From the NCBI GenBank assembly GCA_018813505.1, contig JAHJBM010000061.1, positions 1 through 33,690 on the forward strand: a stretch of 33,690 nucleotides of DNA. The letters run 5' to 3'. The position numbers and the translations under genes are program-made. The notes under the pieces were generated by a model. The model had not been told where the DNA came from and did not search any database. It worked only from the letters and a program-made list of their open reading frames with translations. Positions 7,251-14,848 of the stretch are shown piece by piece; the first letter of the stretch is position 1, and each line of letters begins with the position of its first letter. The stretch comes from Microcaldota archaeon. Lineage in GTDB: Archaea; Micrarchaeota; Micrarchaeia; Anstonellales; Bilamarchaeaceae.

Positions 7251-7826
7251 TTATTTTCTCGCAAAAACCATATATGCAGTATGCATAAGACCGAAATGTT
7301 TTGGCCTGGTTCCAAAGTCACGCACATCATAGTCTTTTACCAGGCAATCGAGAGTGAAAACTTCTTTGAAAACCTTTTCAGCTGCCAAATGCAATGCCTT
7401 GGCCTGTTCGATATTCAGGCAATGTGCAGATATAAAACCACCAATGCGAATTGCATCGTGCATCCCGTTGATTATCTTTTCCGGTTCTGCAACATCACAA
7501 AAAATGAGATCAACATCCGTTTCATCAATGCCCTCAAAAACATCCCTGAGCTTAAACTCCACGTTTGTTAATCCTGCTTTTTTCACATTCTGTATTGCAA
7601 GTTCCTGGAATTCCTTTCTTTTTTCATAAGTGGTAACATGTTTCACTATATTGGCCATCTGAATTGTCATGAAACCAGAACCGCTCCCAAGCTCTACAAC
7701 GACACTGTCTTTACCTATTCCAGTATATGCCATGACAAGCCCGGCATCTTTTGGATGGGTTACAGCCGGTCCGCCTCTTTTGCATTTTTTTAATAATGCC
7801 GGGAAATGAAAATCTGGTTTGTCCAT
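7251..7826 (-). CDS. trmI: tRNA (adenine-58-N1)-methyltransferase-like protein (TrmI/Trm61 core)
   Basis: 191 residues, all Rossmann-like methyltransferase: the segment KRGGPAVTHPKDAGLV resembles the TrmI pre-motif, SAM motif I is ELGSGSG (45-51), the acidic motif II lies near E68, and FCDVAEP (109-115) stands where TrmI has its DxPxP motif IV. The N-terminal OB-like domain of about 80-90 residues of classic TrmI is missing, so this is a compact version. The family methylates A57/A58 of tRNA as a tetramer. It starts with an AGGTAAT ribosome site and precedes mtnA by 12 bases, probably as first gene of the operon. A different RNA target is possible. Confidence 0.75.
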   Translation of the reverse strand: MDKPDFHFPALLKKCKRGGPAVTHPKDAGLVMAYTGIGKDSVVVELGSGSGFMTIQMANIVKHVTTYEKRKEFQELAIQNVKKAGLTNVEFKLRDVFEGIDETDVDLIFCDVAEPEKIINGMHDAIRIGGFISAHCLNIEQAKALHLAAEKVFKEVFTLDCLVKDYDVRDFGTRPKHFGLMHTAYMVFARK

Positions 7827-7875
7827 AATATTACCTGTGAATAGATTACCATAATAGGGTTGGATTAATAAGATT

Positions 7876-8313
7876 TCATTGTTTCATTTTTTCTTTGAAG
7901 TCGCTGAGCTTAGCTGCAAGATCCTGATCGCTTAAAGCAAGAATCTGAATTGCAAGCATTGCAGCATTTTTGCCGCCATTAATGCCGACTGTGGCCACCG
8001 GTACGTTTGGAGGCATTTGGGCTATTGAGAGTAAAGAATCCAAACCACCAAGAGCCGCATTTACAGGAACTCCTATGACAGGTTTACTTGTCTTTGAGGC
8101 TACAACACCGGGAAGTGCTGCACTCAAACCTGCAACTGCAATAAACACACGCGCACTCGTCTCCATAACAAGCTGATCTACTTTATCCGGATTCCTATGG
8201 GCAGAAGCGATTTCAGATCTGTATGGCACCTCAAATGCCTTAAGTACTGTTTCAACAGATTCCACTATTTCGGCATCGCTTTTGCTTCCTGACAAAATAA
8301 GTACCTTCTCCAT
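7876..8313 (-). CDS. purE: 5-(carboxyamino)imidazole ribonucleotide mutase (PurE)
   Basis: 145 residues with the full PurE signature: LILSGSKSDAEI (5-16), EIASAHRNPDKV (about 35-46), IAVAGLSAALPGVVASKT, PVIGVPV and SIAQMPPNVPVATVGING. The SAHR histidine is the catalytic acid/base. The enzyme moves the carboxyl group to make CAIR in purine biosynthesis. No PurK is next to it, so it could be a class I mutase or, as in some archaea, act on CO2 directly; sequence alone does not settle this. It shares a 52-base promoter region with the divergent rnp2. The trmI operon follows 49 bases downstream. Confidence 0.93.
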   Translation of the reverse strand: MEKVLILSGSKSDAEIVESVETVLKAFEVPYRSEIASAHRNPDKVDQLVMETSARVFIAVAGLSAALPGVVASKTSKPVIGVPVNAALGGLDSLLSIAQMPPNVPVATVGINGGKNAAMLAIQILALSDQDLAAKLSDFKEKMKQ

Positions 8314-8333
8314 GAAGTAAATTTAGAATAAAG

Positions 8334-8344
8334 TATTTAAAAAA
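8334..8344. promoter_or_regulatory. Symmetric TATA box shared by purE and rnp2
   Basis: The only TATA-like sequence in the 52-base intergenic space is TATTTAAAAAA, with the palindrome TTTAAA at 8336-8341. Its centre is about 27 bases from the rnp2 ATG (8366) and about 25 from the purE ATG (8313). Each is the distance of a leaderless archaeal start, so one box can serve both directions. Confidence 0.6.
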
Positions 8345-8365
8345 CGTTCAATAGCTCTTTATCAC

Positions 8366-8701
8366 ATGGTTCGAGTCGATTCGTTAAAAAAGCGCTATAT
8401 TGCATTCAGACTTAATAGCTCGATTACTGATCCTGAAAAGCTGAAGCGCTCGATTTATGCAGAAGCACTGAAATTCTTTGGCGAATTCGGGCTTTCAGAG
8501 GCAGCACTGAAACTGCATAGCTATGATTCAAAAACAAAGATCGGGATTTTGAGGTGTGAAAGAAGTTATCTTGAAAGAGTGCTTGGTTTTTTGGCTTTGG
8601 TTAGCTCATTGGATGGAACAGAAGCACGCCTTGTTGCGCTCAAATCCAGCGGAACTCTCAAAAGTCTTGAAAGCACTACTGAATCAACCCATTTGGCATA
8701 G
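8366..8701 (+). CDS. rnp2: RNase P protein component 2 (Pop5/Rpp14 family)
   Basis: 111 residues. KKRYIAFRL at the start, a helix ending EALKFFGEFGLSEAALKL, then KIGILRCERSYLERVLGFLALVSSLDG and the terminal SGTLKSLE reproduce the archaeal Pop5 alpha-beta fold. The protein supports the catalytic RNA of RNase P in tRNA 5'-end maturation, together with Rpp30. It is probably leaderless. The 3' third is covered antisense by the extended cutA frame; the conservation of SGTLK-type residues indicates that the rnp2 frame is real to near its end. Confidence 0.85.
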   Translation: MVRVDSLKKRYIAFRLNSSITDPEKLKRSIYAEALKFFGEFGLSEAALKLHSYDSKTKIGILRCERSYLERVLGFLALVSSLDGTEARLVALKSSGTLKSLESTTESTHLA

Positions 8702-8976
8702 TTTTTCTCTGTGTGTTTTATTTCAAGGGAAACGATTTCAGGAGTTTCATAAGGATGAGATTCTTTTAGGAGCATTTCAAGTTGTGAGTATGCCTTTTTT
8801 GTTGTCTTGATAAGAAGCAAGTATTCCGGATTGTTTTTGATTTCTCCTTTCCAGCGATAAATTGAATTCTCAATTTTGATTATGTTAACGCATGCCGCAA
8901 GTTCGTTTTCAACAATTGTTAATGCTACGGCTTCTGCTTTTTCCTTATCTGGATATGTTGATAGAACTATTATCAT
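8566..8976 (-). CDS. cutA: CutA family protein with a C-terminal extension antisense to rnp2
   Basis: Residues 1-100 form a complete CutA ferredoxin-like subunit: IIVLSTYPDKEKAEAVA, LAACVNII (C29), IYRWKGEI, the HPYETPEIV hallmark (74-82) and a terminal AKWVDS. CutA forms very stable trimers; divalent metal or signalling roles are proposed but not settled. Family members end near residue 105. Here the frame runs on to 136, with a basic tail (101-136) encoded by the antisense strand of rnp2, most simply explained by loss of the original stop. It starts with GGTGTAATT-ATG and is the last gene of the YchF operon. Confidence 0.88.
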   Translation of the reverse strand: MIIVLSTYPDKEKAEAVALTIVENELAACVNIIKIENSIYRWKGEIKNNPEYLLLIKTTKKAYSQLEMLLKESHPYETPEIVSLEIKHTEKNYAKWVDSVVLSRLLRVPLDLSATRRASVPSNELTKAKKPSTLSR

Positions 8977-9000
8977 AATTACACCAGAACATAGGTATAA

Positions 9001-9357
9001 CTAGAAAGAAGTATATTCATTTTGCTTTAACTTGAAGAATTTTTTCGTTGTTTTCAGTGCAAGTTTCTCATCGAAACTTTTACAAGTGTAGATTATAAGC
9101 GAGAGAAATTTCGAATTGGACCATACATACAATGAGATACCTGAATCAATAAGAGGAACAAATGCATCGTAACCCTGATTTTCTTTTTTTCCTTTACCTC
9201 CAGGCGAAAATATGATTGGTTTTCCATACATTTTGAGATTTAGTGTCTTTGTTATTTCTTTGAAATAATTCGAGATCGTCGTTTCATCGATATCAAGATC
9301 GTAGAACCCTTCGATCAGTAATCTTTGTCGTGTGATTTCCGGAGCGATGTTTTTCAT
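9001..9357 (-). CDS. AdoMet decarboxylase-like (SpeD/SpeH fold) protein with altered active site
   Basis: 118 residues, the size of a single-domain prokaryotic AdoMetDC proenzyme. LLIEGFYDLDIDETTISNYF matches the first strand and helix. DSGISLYVWS (71-80) lies where SpeD has ESHISIHTWP, and IIYTCKSFD (88-96) where it has the FTCG segment. Spacing matches Thermotoga AdoMetDC: Ser63, His68, Cys83 correspond to S72, Y77, C92. So the pyruvoyl-forming Ser and the catalytic Cys are kept, but the processing His is Tyr and ESH is DSG. True polyamine decarboxylase activity is therefore doubtful. It lies 3 bases after the TPR gene and 24 before cutA. Confidence 0.6.
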   Translation of the reverse strand: MKNIAPEITRQRLLIEGFYDLDIDETTISNYFKEITKTLNLKMYGKPIIFSPGGKGKKENQGYDAFVPLIDSGISLYVWSNSKFLSLIIYTCKSFDEKLALKTTKKFFKLKQNEYTSF

Positions 9358-9360
9358 ATC

Positions 9361-10737
9361 TCACACCCTACGATTACGTCTGAGTAAACGCTTTTGATAT
9401 TTCTTGCCTTTTAATGCTGCTTTAAATGAATCCATTTTCCAGAGCGGCATCAGATCAACATCCCTTTGTATGCTGGCCATGAGAGGATAGCCATGGACCT
9501 TTGCCAGTCTGACCTGCTCAATTGCTTTGTCATATTCCTTAAATTTGACATAAAAGCATGCAAGATGATGGTATATGTATGGATTATTTGGTGCTGCTTG
9601 TTTATGCACTATATCAGCTTCTGCCAACAATCTTCCTTTTTGAAATTTCCCAGAGTACCAGTAGGCTGCAAACAGATTATTATAAGCCATCCAATTCTGG
9701 GTTGGAAGCATCATTGCCAATTCTAAAAGCTCGATTGCGTTTTTGTATCTCTTGTTAATCAACTCGCTGCTTCCGAGATTATATATCATAGTTGATGGAG
9801 ATAATTCTCCCCAATCTCCTGAAAATGACACATCATTTGCATTGACATTTTGTTTGATATTTTTATGGCATTTTTTTTCAAGTTCATTTAATTTTTTGGA
9901 TAGATTTTTATTTTCAAGAATTGCCAAGGCCATTGATTTTATTGTTTTTATTGGTATTTTCCCGCGAGATATAAGTTCCATTAGATTAGTAGCACCATAC
10001 AAAACTTCTTTGGCATTAACAGAATTAGCAGATTTTATTTTATCTACAACCAATCTATAATATTTTTCCTTTCCAAGCAACATTGAACCCAGTAAAGGTT
10101 TACCTAGAATTATTTGCTGGAATTCAGAACTGAATTTTTTAAATATCGAAGACCAGTTGTTTCTATCCAAAGACTCTAATAAAACAGGAAGTAACTCCTC
10201 TACAGTTGCATCAACCAGAGATTTTTTTTCAGAAGAATTAGGTAATTTGGTCAACATATCTGTCAGAAATAAAATCAGTTTTTCAGTTTTTTTCTGATCT
10301 ATCTTTTTCAGAAATTTATCTGTGAAAACCAATTCCAGCAGATTGAATACTGTCCATCCAAAGACAATAGAAGGAGTATGTTTTTTTCCAACCAAATCCC
10401 GAAATACAAGTGATTCACTTTGTTTGATACTCCATTTATGCCATTTGCCAAAGACAGTGCCACAGTCATCTTCAGATTGTATGAATACTTTTATTGGGCA
10501 AATAGAATGGATCTTGATCATACCAATCTCGAAATCCCTGCGAGATGATTCTGATTCGTATTGCATGTCATCATTAGCACAAAATTGCAGCACATCATTC
10601 TCCCATGTTAAAAATGGGGTAGGAATGAGTTTTTTTATTTTTCTTTTTTGTGATGGTGTGGGAGCCTTATCAAACCAGATGTAATAATACAAACAACTCC
10701 CAATTCCCTGTCCAAAATAAAGAAATGGATATTCCAT
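9361..10737 (-). CDS. TPR-repeat protein of unknown function
   Basis: 458 residues, no signal peptide. The C-terminal third (about 325-430) shows helical repeats with TPR spacing: LGSSELINKRYKNAIELLEL, WMAYNNLFAAYWYSGKFQKG and YIYHHLACFYVKFKEYDKAI. The final part is strongly basic (KKYQKRLLRRNRRV). The N-terminal 130 residues contain several Trp, Tyr and Cys and a beta-like stretch that I do not recognise; the middle is Lys-rich helical. TPRs usually hold partner proteins. It starts 8 bases after the YchF stop with GGTG as ribosome site, so it is in the same operon. The enzymatic function, if any, is unknown. Confidence 0.75.
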   Translation of the reverse strand: MEYPFLYFGQGIGSCLYYYIWFDKAPTPSQKRKIKKLIPTPFLTWENDVLQFCANDDMQYESESSRRDFEIGMIKIHSICPIKVFIQSEDDCGTVFGKWHKWSIKQSESLVFRDLVGKKHTPSIVFGWTVFNLLELVFTDKFLKKIDQKKTEKLILFLTDMLTKLPNSSEKKSLVDATVEELLPVLLESLDRNNWSSIFKKFSSEFQQIILGKPLLGSMLLGKEKYYRLVVDKIKSANSVNAKEVLYGATNLMELISRGKIPIKTIKSMALAILENKNLSKKLNELEKKCHKNIKQNVNANDVSFSGDWGELSPSTMIYNLGSSELINKRYKNAIELLELAMMLPTQNWMAYNNLFAAYWYSGKFQKGRLLAEADIVHKQAAPNNPYIYHHLACFYVKFKEYDKAIEQVRLAKVHGYPLMASIQRDVDLMPLWKMDSFKAALKGKKYQKRLLRRNRRV

Positions 10738-10745
10738 AGATACAC

Positions 10746-11945
10746 CTATTTTTTCTTAAATACGATTTCCAAAACATCCCTGTGATGTAATGGATGATCC
10801 TTTCCAACGGCTTTTGCATCACGTGCATTTACTGCTTTGATAAAACCGTTTCCGATATCGCTGTGCAGGGCAAATGCAAAATCCAATGCGGTTGAACCCG
10901 GAGGCATGAGAAAACAATCGTGAAGAACGTTTCCATCCTTATCAACGAGCTTGCCAACACCGCCTGGAAATATTGCTATGTAATATAAGAAATCAAACAC
11001 AGCAGCATTAAGGCATTTTTGTACTCCAGTACCACCATATTTCTGGCATACCTGAGCCATTATGGACATTGCACCAGCCTGCTGTTCGCTCAATGTTCCT
11101 TTGATCTTGAATTCCTTGTCGCCGGGGATGTAATCTATAAGCCCGATTTTCGCAGCTTGTTTCAAGGTTATTTCAGCCTCTGCAGAACATGGAATAATAA
11201 GATATTCTGGAAATGTTTTTTTCAGCTTCTCATAATTTGCCATTCCTGTGGAAAGATCGCATTTGTTGGCAGCTATTATTATGGGTTTGCCACGCTGCCG
11301 GATTTTTTTAGCGAGTAAAATGCGTTCTTCTTCAGTCCAATCAATCATAGGTTTTTCATCAATATGAATGTCCTTGAGTATTCTTGCGATTACTTCTTTC
11401 TTAACACCGAGTCCAGTATATTGATCGCTTATGACATCCTCGTTTTTCTTTATCTTTGCCTCGCGCACAAGCTTATTCCAATTCTTATCCAAAATTCCTT
11501 TTATCCAGTAATCGAGTTCATCTTCCAAAAATTTCACGTCGTTGCACGGATCGTAACTTCCGACAGGCACCCGCTCGCCAATTTCGTTTGTGGACCCACT
11601 CGCATCAACTATATGCACAAGAATATCTGCCTGCCTCAAGTCATCAAGAAATTTATTTCCAAGTCCTTTGCCTTCGTGTGCACCTGGAATTAAACCTGCA
11701 ACATCTAAAATTTCAACCGGTACGAATCTTCGACCATTTATGCAATAACCACTTCTGGGATTACATTGCACGTTGAAATCTTTGTCAACACATTGCACTT
11801 CAATATATCCAACTCCACGGTTAGGCTTTATTGTAGTGAAAGGTCTTGCAGACCTTTCTACGGCTACAGATGTCGCTGCCATGAAAAATGTCGATTTCCC
11901 ACTACTGGGCTTGCCAACCAAACCAATTAACATAAACTCCCTCAT
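10746..11945 (-). CDS. ychF: YchF/Obg-type GTPase with C-terminal TGS domain (archaeal subfamily)
   Basis: The P-loop GKPSSGKST sits 7-15 residues after the likely start Met (position 11933), followed by PFTTIKPNRG (switch I region), DVAGLIPGAHEGKGLG (G3) and NKCD (G4). The C-terminal 80 residues, with GSTALDFAFALHSDIG and ALHSD, form the TGS domain. Archaeal members of about 395 residues are ribosome-associated GTPases or ATPases of the OBG-HAS group, probably acting in translation. The first ATG (11945) overlaps the upstream stop (ATGA), but GAGGGAG precedes the fifth codon, which matches the family start. It links the LAGLIDADG-type gene to the TPR gene. Confidence 0.9.
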   Translation of the reverse strand: MREFMLIGLVGKPSSGKSTFFMAATSVAVERSARPFTTIKPNRGVGYIEVQCVDKDFNVQCNPRSGYCINGRRFVPVEILDVAGLIPGAHEGKGLGNKFLDDLRQADILVHIVDASGSTNEIGERVPVGSYDPCNDVKFLEDELDYWIKGILDKNWNKLVREAKIKKNEDVISDQYTGLGVKKEVIARILKDIHIDEKPMIDWTEEERILLAKKIRQRGKPIIIAANKCDLSTGMANYEKLKKTFPEYLIIPCSAEAEITLKQAAKIGLIDYIPGDKEFKIKGTLSEQQAGAMSIMAQVCQKYGGTGVQKCLNAAVFDFLYYIAIFPGGVGKLVDKDGNVLHDCFLMPPGSTALDFAFALHSDIGNGFIKAVNARDAKAVGKDHPLHHRDVLEIVFKKK

Positions 11946-13135
11946 TCAAATTCGTAAATGCTTTCCATTCTTTTGTGATCTATTAATCGTCTTGATATCA
12001 AACCTGCTTTTTCTAAATTGTGTATATGAAATCTTATTCCCGGCCTTGTCATATTTATGCGTAAAGCAATTTGATTGACAGTTAGTGGTTCTTTTTTCAA
12101 CATGTTTAATATTATATTTTTATTTCCCTTCGTCTTATAAATGCGTCGATCATATATCTTGAAACTATTCTCTATTTTTATTTCCTTATTCCCCAAATTC
12201 ATTTCAGGATAAATTTTGATTATCTTTTTGTAATCCTGAAAAAATTTCTTCATACCATTTCGGAGTATTGAAATTGTACCATACTCCCCTTTAACCGTGA
12301 ATGTTGTTTTATACCCCAATTTCAAGCATATTTGATACAGATCACCTGCCAATCCCGTATTTTTTACTGAGATGCCAATCATTGTCGAGTCGATCCATGC
12401 TTCATCTATTATAAAGGCGATTAAAACGGCAATGAGATGGTCTCTGTCTTTTTCTATTATTCCTTTTGGTATTCTAGCAGTTCTTGAAAGAAAACTTGTT
12501 GTATCTAAGTTATATTCATTGAAGAATAGACTAGCAAGCACTGGCGGGCAATAGGGGCGGGTGGTAGTTAAGTAGTATCTCCTTGGGAAATTTATCTTCC
12601 CAAATATCGATTCCAATTTTGTTACGTATAAGCTTCTAATCTGCTTGTCAAATTGTCTATACCCAAAATATGGCAAACGCCCTTTTTTCGGATTAATCAC
12701 TGTTCCATCTGCGATATTGTGGGCTATTATCATATCAAATATTGGAGTAATCTTGACAGGTAGTATTGGCTCTGAAACAAAATTTGGTCCATTGCTGGTT
12801 TTATATGCAGATATGTTATTTTGCAGCTCAAGTAAATCAATCTCAAGAAGATTGCATATCTGTATCCATATCTCTAAAGGAACGAAAAATTTCCTGCAGT
12901 GACTTTCCTTCAAGAAATTGTAAAATGTACTGGAGGGGAGATTGTTTTTTTTTTGTAAAGCTAGATAAATGCCATCTCGTTTCTTATACTTTTCATAAAG
13001 CTTGCTTCTTACTGTTACTAAGAATTCTTCTTTGACGCGTATATTTACTCTCGATCGAAACTCCCAAATATTTACCTCCCTCATCCTTTCTCTATATCTG
13101 TTAACTTTATTAAGCTTTTCAAAAAAGTTTTCCAA
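11942..13135 (-). CDS. LAGLIDADG-fold DNA-binding protein with two helix-turn-helix regions
   Basis: 397 residues if the TTG at 13135 is used; the ATG at 13084 (MREVNIW, preceded by GAGAAAGG) is the alternative. An N-terminal HTH-like segment (about 52-105, LPSSTFYNFLKES) comes first. Two LAGLIDADG-like helices follow, IIAHNIADGTV (136-146) and LIAVLIAFIIDEAWID (234-249), with the homing-endonuclease-type text LAGDLYQICLKLGYKTTF. The C-terminus (about 330-397) is a winged helix (LTVNQIALRINMTRPGIRFH). It is free-standing, in no intron or intein, and in operon with ychF. Similar fusions such as bacterial WhiA are transcription factors; I infer a regulatory role, not cleavage. Confidence 0.75.
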   Translation of the reverse strand: MENFFEKLNKVNRYRERMREVNIWEFRSRVNIRVKEEFLVTVRSKLYEKYKKRDGIYLALQKKNNLPSSTFYNFLKESHCRKFFVPLEIWIQICNLLEIDLLELQNNISAYKTSNGPNFVSEPILPVKITPIFDMIIAHNIADGTVINPKKGRLPYFGYRQFDKQIRSLYVTKLESIFGKINFPRRYYLTTTRPYCPPVLASLFFNEYNLDTTSFLSRTARIPKGIIEKDRDHLIAVLIAFIIDEAWIDSTMIGISVKNTGLAGDLYQICLKLGYKTTFTVKGEYGTISILRNGMKKFFQDYKKIIKIYPEMNLGNKEIKIENSFKIYDRRIYKTKGNKNIILNMLKKEPLTVNQIALRINMTRPGIRFHIHNLEKAGLISRRLIDHKRMESIYEFE

Positions 13136-13166
13136 CTATTCCGATTAGCATGTGAATTAATCTGTA

Positions 13167-13182
13167 CACTTAAACTTAAATA
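13167..13182 (-). promoter_or_regulatory. TATA region of the LAGLIDADG/YchF operon
   Basis: On the minus strand GATATTTAAGTTTAAG contains TTTAA boxes centred about 40 bases before the TTG at 13135. This would place a transcript start near 13148. Confidence 0.4.
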
Positions 13183-13205
13183 TCCATTTTTGATGTAGGT
13201 ATGAA

Positions 13206-13346
13206 TAGGCTGTCCGATAATTTCTTCCTGACATTCGTGATTTTCTTACTATTAAACTATGTGACATGGAATCAAGCCAACAAAAGGCCATGTCGGCAGA
13301 ATGGGATTTGGACTGATGCGTTTAAATTCAATTGGCGGACAGTCTA
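13206..13346. mobile_element. 141-bp MITE-like element with 17-bp terminal inverted repeats
   Basis: The ends TAGGCTGTCCGATAATT (13206-13222) and AATTGGCGGACAGTCTA (13330-13346) are inverted repeats matching at 14 of 17 positions, with CTGTCCG/CGGACAG exact. TATGAA occurs on both outer sides (13200-13205 and 13349-13354), possibly a target duplication with two extra bases on the right. The interior has a 48-codon frame (13201-13347) starting MNRLSDNFFLTFVIFLLLNY, which may be noise or a transposase relic. It lies between a divergent pair of genes. No transposase is present, so a partner elsewhere in the genome would be needed. Confidence 0.45.
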
Positions 13347-13373
13347 GATATGAAACACGAAATTGGCCAATAG

Positions 13374-13383
13374 CATTATATCC
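13374..13383 (+). promoter_or_regulatory. TATA box of the 477-aa lipoprotein gene
   Basis: CATTATATCC is centred 29 bases upstream of the ATG at 13407, just outside the right end of the MITE-like element. A leaderless or very short-leader transcript is expected. Confidence 0.5.
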
Positions 13384-13406
13384 CTTTTTCCATAAAGATA
13401 AACAGC

Positions 13407-14840
13407 ATGAGATCACGACTTACAATTGGAAAAGAACACGGGAAGGTAACTGATCAAAAACACTCATCTTGGAAAACTTTAGGTTCCATGCTATTAGTCT
13501 GTGGTGCATTAGGTTCATGCGGTCCAGGCGTATATCGGCAGTTGCCAGAACCTGTACTGTCTGATATGGGCGTGTGTGATGATGACCATCGCCGCGATCA
13601 TGCCGCAACACTAGAATGCAGGTTCAGTGCGCTGGAATCCTTTGCCGTGAATACAAGAGATCAAACAGCACGTGCAAGGATCGTGGATTTTCTGGAAGAT
13701 TCTTTGCATGGTCGGGATATTTTTTCTGAAAGCGGCACCGCATTACCTTTGAACGCGCTGCGTGCTATTGCCGCAGACCGGTTCACTGGCTACGATCTGG
13801 AGGAGCGGATAACACGTATCTTTGAAAGGGCTTTGAATGGCGAATACCATTGCCACCCCACCAGTATGGATGAACAGCATGTATCACGACTCAGTCAGCA
13901 GGCCGCAGAACATCTTATTTCAATGGCCAGCGAATCTGACTTGCATGTAGGTATGTATGCTACGAGTGCACTTCAGCGTCGTCTGGTCTGGGAATTAAAC
14001 GCAAGCGATGAAGAACTTCGGATGGGATTGCGATTTAGCGAACCTATTATGCATGTGCTAAGGTCCCTGGATTGGAGGTATTATTTCCACTTTGTTGTTC
14101 AGCCCACAAATAATAGAGGCAGCCCAGAGTCACAAGAGCGGCTTTTCACATTATTGGAACATGAACTTGGCACTGATTGTAATGAATGGGATTCAGCAAC
14201 TAGATTTTTTCCCGTTGACAATGGCCATTCTTTAGGCAGTGAACCTGAGACGTTTTGCGACTACGCATTATTTCAGCTCTATTATATTGCTCTCAGGAGT
14301 AACATAGATGGACTAAGGGAACGTGCAGTAGAGGTAGCAGGAGTATACTTACATAGTGAGAACGAATATGCCAGACGTAACTCGCTCGGTCTTTTAGGCA
14401 GAGTTGCCAGTGATGAGCACACGAGTCCGCAATTGAGACTCCGAATCTTAGATCTGACCGAACCGCTTGTCGGTGATGAGTCTGAAATGGTTGTTCGAAG
14501 TTCCCTTGGTGTTCTTGTTGGCATATTCGCAAAAGAACCGGGTTTGTGGGGAAGAATAATCGATATATGGGAGAGAAACCTTCAAACCATAAATACGACT
14601 TATTATCTAACACTAGACTCTCTTAGAAGCGCAGCCTTTGAGGTGTCCCGTATGCATGTGGATTCTGCCATAAATAACGACGCACTTTCAAGAATAGTAA
14701 ACCTGCTTGAGGCCGCGTATGACGGAGTAAATTCGAACATCCGGCATAATATCATCTGGTCTCTCCGTCAATTCGAGGAAAACGAGGCCGTAGATCCGCA
14801 ATTGAGAGAAGGAATTAGAAACTGGCTGGCTTTGCATTAA
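13407..14840 (+). CDS. Predicted large lipoprotein, helical repeat type, unknown function
   Basis: 477 residues. A hydrophilic, unusually long n-region (1-22) precedes the hydrophobic stretch GSMLLVCGALGSC, with a lipobox ending at C38; the mature protein would be lipid-anchored outside the cell membrane. The rest is helical with units such as EYARRNSLGLLGRVAS and VVRSSLGVLVGIF, and several segments open with similar helix pairs (SPQLRLRILDLTEPLV; DPQLREGIRNWLALH), which suggests HEAT/ARM-like repeats. Mature-region cysteines are few (residues 57, 66 and others). I do not recognise a family. Composition is more GC-rich than the neighbours. Its stop lies 8 bases from that of the convergent AlkD-like gene. 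Confidence 0.7.
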   Translation: MRSRLTIGKEHGKVTDQKHSSWKTLGSMLLVCGALGSCGPGVYRQLPEPVLSDMGVCDDDHRRDHAATLECRFSALESFAVNTRDQTARARIVDFLEDSLHGRDIFSESGTALPLNALRAIAADRFTGYDLEERITRIFERALNGEYHCHPTSMDEQHVSRLSQQAAEHLISMASESDLHVGMYATSALQRRLVWELNASDEELRMGLRFSEPIMHVLRSLDWRYYFHFVVQPTNNRGSPESQERLFTLLEHELGTDCNEWDSATRFFPVDNGHSLGSEPETFCDYALFQLYYIALRSNIDGLRERAVEVAGVYLHSENEYARRNSLGLLGRVASDEHTSPQLRLRILDLTEPLVGDESEMVVRSSLGVLVGIFAKEPGLWGRIIDIWERNLQTINTTYYLTLDSLRSAAFEVSRMHVDSAINNDALSRIVNLLEAAYDGVNSNIRHNIIWSLRQFEENEAVDPQLREGIRNWLALH

Positions 14841-14848
14841 TCATTAGC

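Noticed and set aside
8366..8390. T-loop-like GGTTCGAGTC
   Set aside because: It is the start of rnp2; no acceptor or anticodon arms can be drawn.
13201..13347. 48-codon frame with one hydrophobic segment inside the TIR element
   Set aside because: No ribosome site or suitable promoter, its ends coincide with the repeats, and no transposase motif is visible.
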